DNA of 52,854 nt, taken from positions 1 to 52,854 of the forward strand of contig CAYLPI010000008.1 of assembly GCA_964385505.1 (NCBI GenBank), written 5' to 3'. The notes beneath the pieces were generated by a model that ran no database searches, had not been told where the DNA came from, and worked only from the letters and a program-made list of their open reading frames with translations. Below, one piece after another: positions 17,766 through 25,943 of this stretch; position 1 is the first letter of the stretch; each line of letters starts with the position of its first letter. The position numbers were made by a program, and so were the translations under genes. Source of the DNA: CAITSH01 sp964385505 (GTDB taxonomy: Bacteria; Pseudomonadota; Gammaproteobacteria; Burkholderiales; SG8-39).

Positions 17766-18800
17766 ATGCGCGCACTGTGCAAGGTGGAGGCAATTGAGGG
17801 CGGCATCGCGATGCGCGATGTCGCAATGCGCGAGCCCGGGCCGGACGAGATCCGCATCAAGGTCGGCGCGGCGGGCATTTGCGGCACCGACATGCAGATC
17901 TACAAGTGGGCGCCGCGCATGGCAAGACGCATGAAGCTTCCCTGCGTCATGGGACACGAGGTGAGCGGCGTCATCGATGCGCTAGGAGCGGGCGTCACGA
18001 TCTTGAAGGCCGGCGACAGGGTCAGCCTCGAGTCGCACGTGTTTTGCGGCACCTGCAAACAATGCACATCGGGCCGCGCCCACCTTTGCACCACGACGCT
18101 TTATCCGGGCATCGACTTTGACGGCGGTTTTGCCGAGTATGTCGTGGTGCCCGCGCGCATCGCCTGGGTCAATGCGCCTGACCTGCCGCATGAAATTGCC
18201 GCGATGCAGGAGCCGTTCGGCATCGCGGTACACGCCAGCCTCGAAGGATCGGGCGTAGCCGGCCAGACCGTGCTCGTCAACGGCTGCGGGCCGATAGGCC
18301 TGATGAATATTGCCGCCGCGCGCGCGCTGGGTGCGAGCCTGATCATTGCCTGCGACCCCAATCCGCTGCGCCGCAAGACCGCGGCCTTGCTCGGCGCGGA
18401 TCGTTGCGTCGATCCGCTGGCCGAGGATTTGCCCAAGCTGGTGCGTGACATGACCGGCGGCGACGGCGTCGATGCCGGCATCGAATACTCTGGTACCGAG
18501 GCGGGCTTTCGCAACGTGTTCGAATGCCTGACCAAGGGCGGGGATTTTCGCCTGGTCGGCGCGCCGCCGCAGGCGATTGCCGTCGATTTCACGTTCTGGT
18601 TGCTGAAGTGCCCGCGCATGATCAATATCCACGGCCGCAGGATCTGGGACAGTTGGACGCAAATGAAGGCCTTGCTGCAGTCGGGCAAGGTTGACCTGCG
18701 GCCGCTGGCCTCGCACGTGCTGCCATTGTCAGAGGCTCAGCGCGGCTTCGACCTGATTCTTGCCGGGGAGGCGGTCAAACCGATTCTGGTTCCGGATTAA
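17766..18800 (+). CDS. Zinc-dependent medium-chain dehydrogenase, threonine-dehydrogenase-like
   Basis: An NAD(P)-dependent alcohol/polyol dehydrogenase of the COG1063 type, 344 residues. The catalytic zinc ligands appear as Cys39 (AAGICGTDMQIYKW) and His64-Glu65 (MGHEVSG). The structural zinc loop has Cys94, Cys97, Cys100 and Cys108. The Rossmann motif is VNGCGPIGLMNIAAA. The closest pattern is L-threonine 3-dehydrogenase, but it sits directly behind the Rieske beta subunit (10 bases). There it more likely oxidises a diol or alcohol made by the oxygenase or by later steps. The ATG at 17766 follows a GGGGCAGGG; upstream in-frame codons lie inside the previous gene. Confidence 0.82.
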   Translation: MRALCKVEAIEGGIAMRDVAMREPGPDEIRIKVGAAGICGTDMQIYKWAPRMARRMKLPCVMGHEVSGVIDALGAGVTILKAGDRVSLESHVFCGTCKQCTSGRAHLCTTTLYPGIDFDGGFAEYVVVPARIAWVNAPDLPHEIAAMQEPFGIAVHASLEGSGVAGQTVLVNGCGPIGLMNIAAARALGASLIIACDPNPLRRKTAALLGADRCVDPLAEDLPKLVRDMTGGDGVDAGIEYSGTEAGFRNVFECLTKGGDFRLVGAPPQAIAVDFTFWLLKCPRMINIHGRRIWDSWTQMKALLQSGKVDLRPLASHVLPLSEAQRGFDLILAGEAVKPILVPD

Positions 18801-18819
18801 GTTGTCGCGCAAATTGCCT

Positions 18820-18893
18820 GTCATTCCGAGCGTAGCGAGGAATCTGCTGTCGTCTCAATCCAGAAGCAGATTCCTCGCCAAGCTCGGAATGAC
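18820..18893. repeat. Large imperfect palindrome with 29-base arms
   Basis: Arms 18820-18848 and 18865-18893 match at 27 of 29 positions and enclose a 16-base loop. Each arm contains TCATTCCGAGC and CGAGGAATCTGCT. This TCATTCCGAGC...GAGGAATCT type is a dispersed palindromic element seen in many unrelated bacteria. It lies between the dehydrogenase and the next Bug receptor gene, and the hairpin could also end or stabilise the upstream transcript. Confidence 0.85.
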
Positions 18894-18945
18894 AACACGC
18901 CCCAGATTCAATTTGAAACAGGGCCAATCAAAATAAGGATGGAAA

Positions 18946-19920
18946 ATGAGTTCGTTTTTTAAAGGCTTTGCTTTGGTATTGCTTGCAGGAATCGCCTTGA
19001 CGCATCCGGTTCAGGCACAAACCTTCCCGACCAAACCGATCCGCCTGATCGTGCCGTTCCCGGCCGGGGGCGGCGTCGACCTGATGGGACGTATTGTCGC
19101 GCCCAAACTGTCCGAAGCGCTGGGCCAACCCGTGGTCGTGGAAAACCGCGCCGGCGCCAATGGCATGATAGGGGCCGAGCTGGTGGCGCGGGCGGCACCC
19201 GACGGGCATACGCTGCTGATCATCGAACTGGGTTCATTGACCATCAGTGCCGGGCTTTATCCGAACCTGCCGTTCGATCCGGTGAAGGACCTGGCGCCGG
19301 TCAGTATGTTGTCGTATTCGCCGCACCTGCTGACGCTGGGCGAGGGCAACAAGCTCAAGTCGATGCAGGAATTCCTGCGCTTTGCGCGCGACAACCCGGG
19401 CAAGCTCAATTACGCCTCGGCCGGAACCGGCAGCGCGCCGCACCTCGTTGCAGTGCTGCTGGGCAGCCAGGCGAAGTTCCAGTGGACGCATGTGCCCTAC
19501 AAGGGTGTCGGTCCGGGGCTGGCCGATGTGGCGGCGGGGCAGGTGGACGCCATCATGACCAGCATGTTCGCCTCGCTGTCGCTGGTGCGCGGCGGCAAAC
19601 TGCGCGCGCTGGCGGTCACCGGCAAAACGCGCAGTCCCTTGCTGCCCAATGTGCCTACAATGCTCGAGTCCGGCGTCGACGGCTTTGTTACGGGGTCGTG
19701 GCAGACCGTGTTCGCCCCGGGCGGAACAACGCCGGCGATCGTGTCGCGGCTGAATGCCGAACTGCGCCGCATCATGCAGGACCCGGCCGTGGTCGAGCGA
19801 CTCGCCGCGCTGGCGACCGATCCGGCACCGATGTCGGTCGAGGAAACGCGCAGCGTGGTGCTCGAGGACATCGCGCGCTGGCGCAAGGTGATCGTCGATA
19901 CCGGTGTAAAAGCGGAGTAG
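18946..19920 (+). CDS. Bug-family tripartite tricarboxylate receptor (module 1)
   Basis: A periplasmic carboxylate-binding protein of the TctC/Bug family, 324 residues, with a signal peptide of about 24 residues ending VQAQ-TFPTKP. The ligand loop is in the standard form, VPFPAGGGVDLMGR. NRAGANGMIGAE follows, and later VPYKGVGPGLADVAAGQVDA. Its place behind the first Rieske alpha-beta-dehydrogenase set suggests that it binds the substrate of that module. A large palindrome upstream may separate its expression from the oxygenase genes. It has no TctA or TctB partner nearby. Confidence 0.88.
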   Translation: MSSFFKGFALVLLAGIALTHPVQAQTFPTKPIRLIVPFPAGGGVDLMGRIVAPKLSEALGQPVVVENRAGANGMIGAELVARAAPDGHTLLIIELGSLTISAGLYPNLPFDPVKDLAPVSMLSYSPHLLTLGEGNKLKSMQEFLRFARDNPGKLNYASAGTGSAPHLVAVLLGSQAKFQWTHVPYKGVGPGLADVAAGQVDAIMTSMFASLSLVRGGKLRALAVTGKTRSPLLPNVPTMLESGVDGFVTGSWQTVFAPGGTTPAIVSRLNAELRRIMQDPAVVERLAALATDPAPMSVEETRSVVLEDIARWRKVIVDTGVKAE

Positions 19921-20085
19921 GCGTTCCTGCAGGGCAAATTGCCCTCGGACTCGATGTCGTAAGCTCGTCGTCGGGGCTATGCAGATGGGTGCAGGCGTGT
20001 GCCCGGAGGTAGGAGGGGGATTGATTTTCCTATCGCTCCACTTCGATCGGGTTTACACTTCTCCCCGTTCCGCAGGAGGACTTTC

Positions 20086-21468
20086 ATGGAGTATCAGGAC
20101 GTCGCCCGGCTGATTGATGATCGAGCCGACGAGGGCGAATTTTCCGTTCACCGCGATATTTTTCGCGACCCCGAGGTGTTCGAACTCGAGATGAAGCATA
20201 TCTTCGAGGGCACTTGGGTATTTCTCGGCATGGCATCGCAGGTGCCCAAGCCGCATGATTTCTTCACCACTGCGATCGGCCGCAGCCCGGTGATCGTTTC
20301 GCGCGATGCCGGTGGCGCACTCGGCGCCTTCATCAACACCTGCCGGCATCGCGGCGCGTTGCTCGCGCACACCGATCGGGGCAGCGCCAGGTTCCACGTG
20401 TGTAACTATCACGGCTGGGCCTATGATTCGGGCGGCAAGGTGGTGGACATCAAGGATCGCAAGCAAGCCTGCTATCCGCCCTCGTTCGATGCCCAGGACC
20501 ACAACCTGGTACCGCTGGCGAAGTTTGCCGAGTACCGCGGAATCCTGTTCGGCAGCCTGAGCGCGGAGGTGCCGCCGCTGGAGGAGCACCTGGGCGAGGC
20601 GCGGGCTTTTCTTGACATGGTGGTTGATCAGAGCCCGCAGGGCGTGGAGCTGGTGCCCGGCGTGTCGCGCTATGTGTTCAAGGGCAACTGGAAGCTGCAG
20701 ATCGAGAACTGCGTCGATCTTTACCACCTGACCTCGGCGCACCCGAGCTTCATGGAGATCGTGTCGCGCCGCAAGAGCGGCGCATCCGGCCACGGCCTCA
20801 AGGCGCTGGACTTCAACGACTATCGCCTGCCCGGCGTGGTGCGCGGAAGCTATACCTTCAAATATGGTCATGCGATGGTCTGGGGCGGCAATGCAGCGCC
20901 GGATGTGCGGCCCCTCTGGAGCACCATCGGGGAGGTCAGAGCGAGGGTGGGCGAGATGCGCGCCCAGTGGATGCTCTGCACCCGCAACCTCACCATCTAT
21001 CCGAATGCACAGTTCGCCGAGAATGCCTCGCTGCAGCTGCGTGTGATCAGACCCCTGTCGGTGGATCGGACCGAGATGACGATCTATTGTCTCGCGCCGG
21101 TTGGCGAGCCGGACGAGGCGCGCGCGCATCGCATCCGCCAATACGAGGATTTCTTCAACTCGACCGGGCTGGCCACACCCGACGACACCACCTCCTACGA
21201 GGACTGCCAGACGGGCTTTCGGGCGCGCCAGGTGGAGTGGCAGCAGGGCTATGTGCGCGGCATCACCGCGATGCAACGCGGAGCTGACCAATACGCGAAG
21301 GAACTCGGCGTGCATCCGGAGACCAGCGTCTCGGGCGGCTTCGACATCCAGGATGAGACGGTGTTTCACTCCGGCTACCGGGAGTGGCTGCGGCTGATGC
21401 GAAAGGGTCTCGCGCCGGGTGCGGCGACTGCGACGGCACCCGGTGCCGAACAGGTTCTGGCCAAATGA
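20086..21468 (+). CDS. Rieske ring-hydroxylating oxygenase, alpha subunit (module 2)
   Basis: The catalytic subunit of a second Rieske oxygenase, 460 residues. Rieske ligands are Cys86-x-His88 and Cys106-x2-His109 (CRHR ... CNYH); the mononuclear iron ligands are Asp211, His214 and His219 (NCVDLYHLTSAH). The general type is that of benzoate/anthranilate dioxygenase. The C-terminal 20 residues are an Ala/Thr/Gly-rich tail. ATG at 20086 has AGGAGGA five bases upstream. The stop overlaps the beta start. It shares the layout of the module 1 enzyme (QSPQG then NWKLQ) but differs widely in sequence, so the two are not a recent duplication. Confidence 0.9.
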   Translation: MEYQDVARLIDDRADEGEFSVHRDIFRDPEVFELEMKHIFEGTWVFLGMASQVPKPHDFFTTAIGRSPVIVSRDAGGALGAFINTCRHRGALLAHTDRGSARFHVCNYHGWAYDSGGKVVDIKDRKQACYPPSFDAQDHNLVPLAKFAEYRGILFGSLSAEVPPLEEHLGEARAFLDMVVDQSPQGVELVPGVSRYVFKGNWKLQIENCVDLYHLTSAHPSFMEIVSRRKSGASGHGLKALDFNDYRLPGVVRGSYTFKYGHAMVWGGNAAPDVRPLWSTIGEVRARVGEMRAQWMLCTRNLTIYPNAQFAENASLQLRVIRPLSVDRTEMTIYCLAPVGEPDEARAHRIRQYEDFFNSTGLATPDDTTSYEDCQTGFRARQVEWQQGYVRGITAMQRGADQYAKELGVHPETSVSGGFDIQDETVFHSGYREWLRLMRKGLAPGAATATAPGAEQVLAK

Positions 21469-21977
21469 CGAACGTCGTATCGCCCCTGACGCAGCCCGAG
21501 GCCGCCGAACTGCTGTTTCGCGAGGCGCTCTATCTGGACGGCCAGCGCTGGGACGACTGGCTTGCGCTGTTCCTGCCCGATTGCCAGTACTGGGTACCGG
21601 CCTGGAAATCCGAGCATGAGCAGACCTCCGATCCGGCGCGGGAGGTGTCGCTGATCCACTACGACAGTCGCGGGGGGCTGGAGGACCGCGTCTGGCGGGT
21701 GCGCTCCGGTCGTTCGATCGCCTCAAAGCCGTTACCACGCACTCAACACGCCATCAGCAATGTGCTGGTGGCGCCGACCGAGAACGGTGTGGCCCTGGTG
21801 CTGTCGAACTGGACGGTACACCAGTTCCGCACCAAACCGCGCGAGACCGAGGTGCTTTACGGTCGCTATGAACACACCGTGATGCGCGAGGCCGACGGCG
21901 CGCTGCGCATCCGGCGCAAAAAGGTCATTCTGCTCAACGACTACATGCCGGCGATGCTTGATTTTTACAGCCTCTGA
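21465..21977 (+). CDS. Ring-hydroxylating oxygenase, beta subunit (module 2)
   Basis: The small subunit of the second oxygenase, 170 residues, NTF2-like. Visible family features are FREALYLDGQRWDDWLALF, the YWVPAWKSE strand, SRGGLEDRVWRVRSGRSIAS and the C-terminal RIRRKKVILLNDYMPAMLDF. It begins at an ATG overlapping the alpha stop codon (ATGA). The pair is followed by a reductase gene and a Bug receptor gene in the same direction, with gaps of about 70 and 55 bases, so the four probably form one unit. Confidence 0.88.
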   Translation: MTNVVSPLTQPEAAELLFREALYLDGQRWDDWLALFLPDCQYWVPAWKSEHEQTSDPAREVSLIHYDSRGGLEDRVWRVRSGRSIASKPLPRTQHAISNVLVAPTENGVALVLSNWTVHQFRTKPRETEVLYGRYEHTVMREADGALRIRRKKVILLNDYMPAMLDFYSL

Positions 21978-22046
21978 ACCCTTGCGCCCGCTCCAGCCCT
22001 TCCTCAAAGAAGTACGCGGCGGTCGCCCCGGTGCCGAGGAGGTGGC

Positions 22047-23000
22047 ATGAGCGAACGTCAATCCATCCTCGTCGTCGGCGCCGGCGCGATTGGCGGCATC
22101 TATGCCGCCTACGCCTCGACGCAGGCGGATGTTGCGGTGCTGGACACCAATGCCGAACATGTCGCGGCGATCCGCGAGAAGGGCCTGAAGCTCACCGGGA
22201 CGGCCGAGCTCACAGGCACGATGGAGGCATTCACCTCGCCCGCCGAGATGGGCCGGCGGCGCTTTGATGCGGTGATCATCCTGGTCAAGTCGCAGTACAC
22301 GGCCGCGGCCTTTCAGGGTCTGCTGCCTTTCTTCGAAGGCCGGCCCTTGCTGGTGACCTTCCAGAACGGCATGGGCAATGTGGAGGCGCTCGAACCGCTG
22401 TGCGATTTCGATATTGCGCACGGTGTGTCCTTCGAGGCAGGGCGCTATGTCGGCCCGGGTCACGTCGATCACTTCATCCATGGGCAGGATTCCTGGATAG
22501 GGCCGGCGCGCGGACCGGTGGAATCGGTGCAATGGCTGGGGGATCTGTTCACTGCCACCGGGCTTCCCACCAAGGTCGCGGCCGATCCGCGCGGCGCGAT
22601 CTGGGGCAAATTCATCTTCAACTGCGTGATGAATCCGGTGGGCGCGATCGTGCTCGGCGAGAACCGGGCGCGCTACGAGGTCGCCGAGGTGCGCGAACTG
22701 ATCGACGAACTTTTCGCCGAGGGTATCCGCGTGGCCGAGGCGCAAGGCATCAAGCTGCCTTATGATCCGATGTCGCTGGTGAAAAAGACCCGCTCGGGGG
22801 AATTGCCGCTCACCCGGCACGCCGGCTCGATGGCAGTGGATGTGGCCGCCGGACGCGAAACCGAGCTCGAGGCAATGACTGGCTACATGGCACGCAAGGC
22901 CGCCGAACTCGGCCTGGAAGTTCCGGTCACACGTACCGTATATCGGCTCGCCAAGGGCCTCGACTATGCCGCGCGACTTAGAAAGGCCGACCGCAGCTGA
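22047..23000 (+). CDS. Ketopantoate-reductase-like (PanE/ApbA family) NADPH oxidoreductase
   Basis: A 317-residue member of the 2-dehydropantoate 2-reductase family. The N-terminal NADP motif is VVGAGAIGGIYAAYAS. The catalytic Lys and the Asn that normally hold the keto acid are present in GKFIFNCVMNPVGAIVL. The C-terminal helical dimer domain includes KKTRSGELPLTRHAGSMAVD. Because it sits in a Rieske oxygenase cluster, it more likely reduces a 2-keto acid formed in degradation than makes pantoate. A purine-rich GAGGTGG lies just before the ATG. Confidence 0.75.
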   Translation: MSERQSILVVGAGAIGGIYAAYASTQADVAVLDTNAEHVAAIREKGLKLTGTAELTGTMEAFTSPAEMGRRRFDAVIILVKSQYTAAAFQGLLPFFEGRPLLVTFQNGMGNVEALEPLCDFDIAHGVSFEAGRYVGPGHVDHFIHGQDSWIGPARGPVESVQWLGDLFTATGLPTKVAADPRGAIWGKFIFNCVMNPVGAIVLGENRARYEVAEVRELIDELFAEGIRVAEAQGIKLPYDPMSLVKKTRSGELPLTRHAGSMAVDVAAGRETELEAMTGYMARKAAELGLEVPVTRTVYRLAKGLDYAARLRKADRS

Positions 23001-23055
23001 GCAATGCTCGGGATGCAGTGCGGATTCGTTTTTAGTGGTTTTTAAAGGAGGCTGC

Positions 23056-24021
23056 ATGAATATCAATCTGAATCGTTGGGCGGCGGCACTTGCCCTGAGC
23101 CTTGCTGCCGGAGCTGCGCTGGCGCAGGCCTACCCGGACAAGCCGATCCGTTTTGTGGTGGGATTCCCACCCGGCGGCGGCAATGACATCATCGCTCGGC
23201 TGGTGGCCGCGAAGATGCAGGAAGGCCTCGGCCAGCCGGTCGTGATTGACAACAAGCCGGGCGCGAATTCCATCATCGCCACCGAGTTTGTCGCCAAAGC
23301 CCCTGCGGACGGCTATACCCTGCTGGTGAATGCGACTGGCGGCATGAGCATGAATCCGGTGCTCTACGCCAAACTGCCCTACGACTCGCTCAAGGACTTT
23401 GCCGCCATCAGCCTGCTGGCGGATTTCCCGATGGTTATGGCGGTTCATCCCTCGGTGCCGGCCAACAATGTGCGCGAGCTGATCGCCTATGCCAAGGCCA
23501 ATGCGGGCAAGCTCAATTACAGCTCGGGTTCCAGTTCCTTCCAGGTGGCGATGGAGATGTTCAACCAGATGGCGGGCACCGACATCCGCCACATTCCCTT
23601 CAAGGGCAGCGCGGCCTCGGCCACGGCGGTGCTCGCCAACACCACCCAGGTGACGATCATCGACACGCCCGCGGTGGTGTCGCAGATCAACGCGGGCAGG
23701 CTGCGTGCGTTGGCGGTGACCACCACCAAGCGGGTGCCTTCTATGGCGGATATACCCACGTTGGACGAAGCGGGCGTGCCCGGCTACGACATGCTGCTCT
23801 GGACCGGCCTGTTCGCGCCTGCTGGCACCCCGGCGGCCATTGTCGCGAAGCTGGCCGCAGAAGCACGCCGCATCATGCAGCTTCCCGATGTGCGCGAGAA
23901 AATCGCGGCCATGGGTTCGCAGTCAATCGGATCCACTCCAGCGGAACTCACCGAGACGATAAAGCGCCAGCAGGCAGCCTACGGGCCGGTGGTCAAGGCG
24001 CGCGGCATCCAGGTTGAATAA
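23056..24021 (+). CDS. Bug-family tripartite tricarboxylate receptor (module 2)
   Basis: A periplasmic solute-binding protein of the TctC/Bug family, 321 residues. The signal peptide is about 24 residues and ends ALAQ-AYPDKP. The ligand loop is standard, FPPGGGNDIIARL, followed by NKPGANSIIATE, a Ser-rich KLNYSSGSSSFQV segment and the IPFKGSAASA segment. AAAGGAGG precedes the ATG. It ends the second Rieske module and probably binds that module's substrate. It faces the FAD monooxygenase gene, which converges on it with a 48-base gap. Confidence 0.88.
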   Translation: MNINLNRWAAALALSLAAGAALAQAYPDKPIRFVVGFPPGGGNDIIARLVAAKMQEGLGQPVVIDNKPGANSIIATEFVAKAPADGYTLLVNATGGMSMNPVLYAKLPYDSLKDFAAISLLADFPMVMAVHPSVPANNVRELIAYAKANAGKLNYSSGSSSFQVAMEMFNQMAGTDIRHIPFKGSAASATAVLANTTQVTIIDTPAVVSQINAGRLRALAVTTTKRVPSMADIPTLDEAGVPGYDMLLWTGLFAPAGTPAAIVAKLAAEARRIMQLPDVREKIAAMGSQSIGSTPAELTETIKRQQAAYGPVVKARGIQVE

Positions 24022-24069
24022 TATCGCGGTCGATAGCGGACATTCGGGCGGAAAAAATATTCTAACGGT

Positions 24070-25683
24070 TCAGTGCCCCGTCGCCGTCGCTGCGACAACA
24101 GCTACATCGTCGGGCAGCGTGCTGCCCCGCCAGACAACATGCATGTCCGGTCGCAGCAGGATGAGATCGTGGCCGTAGACTTCGCGCGCAATACGATCCG
24201 GAACATCGAGGCGGGTCACCGGCGCGCCATGTGCGCGCAGGGCGTTTTCCAGCGGCGCACTGTCTAGGGGCGCATCGCCCAGGCGAAGAATGCAATAGCC
24301 CTCTTTGGGAATGCGATCCTGCATCGCCGTGCCGTCATCCAGCCACACGTGCGGCAGGCGCGCTCCGGGCCAGGTCGTCGGCAGGTATTCGCGAAACAGG
24401 TGCTCGGGGCCGCCCGGAATGTCCATGATGACGGGTGAATCGACATAGCGGTAACCGAGCTCGGCACCGATCATCTCGTTGGTCTTGCGCTGCTCCACGT
24501 TGGCGACCATCTTGAGGATGTCGCGCGACTGCTGCCCGGCGGGCGAGTGTTCGCGGATGTTCGGCCGCCACATCGAGCGCCATTTGCGCCGGCCAAGGTT
24601 GGCGTAGCGCGAAGCGCCGATATTTCGGTCACCAACCTGGCGGCGCTCGATTTCATAGGAGTGCAGAAGCCTGGGGCCGCCCCAGCCTTGCAGCGCCGCG
24701 GCGAGCTTCCATGAAATGTCGAAGGCGTCGCCGACGCCGGTGTTCATGCCGAGGCCGCCGGTCGGAATCACCAGGTGCGCGGCGTCGCCGGCGATGAACA
24801 CGCGGCCGTCGCCATAGCGTGTCGCCAGCAGCAGGTTTTGCCGCCACGGATTGCACGACAGCATTTCGTATTTGACCGGCACGCCGACGATTGTTTCGAA
24901 CATGCGCTTCATTTCCTCGTCCGAATCGACGGCTGAGTGCAAGGTCCAGTGGCGGGTCGAGTCCTGCATGATGAGAAAACTGCCCTTGTCGTCGGCGACA
25001 TGCCAGTGGCGCCCGCGTCCGGGACCGTTGCCAAGGGGCATCAGGTCGAACAACTCGTCGCAAACGAACAAGGCCTGGCGGAATTGCGCCATCGGGCCTT
25101 CGCCGCGCAGCTTGATACCGAGTTGCGCGCGCACCGCGCTATTGCCGCCGTCGCAGCCAACGAAGTAATCGGCGCGCAGCGTCTCGGCGCTGCCGGCGGT
25201 GTTTTTGACGCTGACCGATACGCCGCCGGCGTCCTGCTCAAACGACAGGAATTCACAGCCGAAGCGCACCGTCACGCCGGGTATTTTTTCGGCTATGGAT
25301 TTGAGCAGGGGCTCGAGCGAATATTGCGAGGTGAGCTGGTAGGGTTCGAGCGGGGCGCTGCCGTCATTGGTGGCGCGGATTTGCGCGCGCGCTTCATCGA
25401 CCGAAGGGTAGGGCAGGCGCAGTAGCGCCGGTTCGTTGAGCGCCAGGACGACATAGACGTCCATCGGCACGTCGGAGCGCAGGCCGGCGCGGCGGATGTC
25501 GTCGGCGATGCCGATGCGGCGGAACATTTCCATGCTGCGGGCGTTGCAACGCTCCATCTTGGGCAGGAATTGCGGTGCCTGCTTTTGTTCGATGATGGTG
25601 CAGCGGATGCCGCGCTTGCCGAGGTCTATGGCGAGCGTGAGGCCGACGGGACCAGCCCCGGCGATCAGAACTTGCGTATTCAT
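24070..25683 (-). CDS. FAD-dependent aromatic monooxygenase, PheA/TfdB/MhpA type
   Basis: A 537-residue class A flavoprotein hydroxylase of the phenol/2,4-dichlorophenol/3-(3-hydroxyphenyl)propionate hydroxylase group. It inserts one oxygen into a phenolic ring using NAD(P)H and O2. The FAD motif is LIAGAGPVGLTLAIDLGKRG at the N-terminus. The second motif is YFVGCDGGNSAVR (DG motif), and FIAGDAAHLVIPTGGLGMNT is the GD motif. The C-terminal thioredoxin-like domain is poorly conserved. The ATG has AAGGAAG upstream. It is divergent from the Bug receptor gene at 25944; the pair could share a control region and a substrate. Confidence 0.85.
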   Translation of the reverse strand: MNTQVLIAGAGPVGLTLAIDLGKRGIRCTIIEQKQAPQFLPKMERCNARSMEMFRRIGIADDIRRAGLRSDVPMDVYVVLALNEPALLRLPYPSVDEARAQIRATNDGSAPLEPYQLTSQYSLEPLLKSIAEKIPGVTVRFGCEFLSFEQDAGGVSVSVKNTAGSAETLRADYFVGCDGGNSAVRAQLGIKLRGEGPMAQFRQALFVCDELFDLMPLGNGPGRGRHWHVADDKGSFLIMQDSTRHWTLHSAVDSDEEMKRMFETIVGVPVKYEMLSCNPWRQNLLLATRYGDGRVFIAGDAAHLVIPTGGLGMNTGVGDAFDISWKLAAALQGWGGPRLLHSYEIERRQVGDRNIGASRYANLGRRKWRSMWRPNIREHSPAGQQSRDILKMVANVEQRKTNEMIGAELGYRYVDSPVIMDIPGGPEHLFREYLPTTWPGARLPHVWLDDGTAMQDRIPKEGYCILRLGDAPLDSAPLENALRAHGAPVTRLDVPDRIAREVYGHDLILLRPDMHVVWRGSTLPDDVAVVAATATGH

Positions 25684-25943
25684 TACTTCCTTTTTGTGAT
25701 CGTATTCCGGAGTGCGGTCATAGTCGATGAGCGCCGCCTGCGCGAGTAGACAGGCAGATGGCCGGCCTTGTCAAATGGCCTTTGCGTCTGCGCCAGGGGC
25801 ATGCGGTGAGGGCTTGGTTTTGCTGCATAATTGCGCGGCGGATGCGCCGCTGCCTGAGTCGCAGCGGCAAGTCGTTGCCGGCGGTTCCGGTTCATTCCCA
25901 TTGCAGAGGCCCCAGGCCCGGTCACCACCAAGGAGATACTCGC

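Noticed and set aside
22047..23000. Calling this gene panE (pantothenate synthesis).
   Set aside because: The family is broad, and the gene sits in a catabolic cluster between an oxygenase and a receptor, so the gene symbol was withheld.
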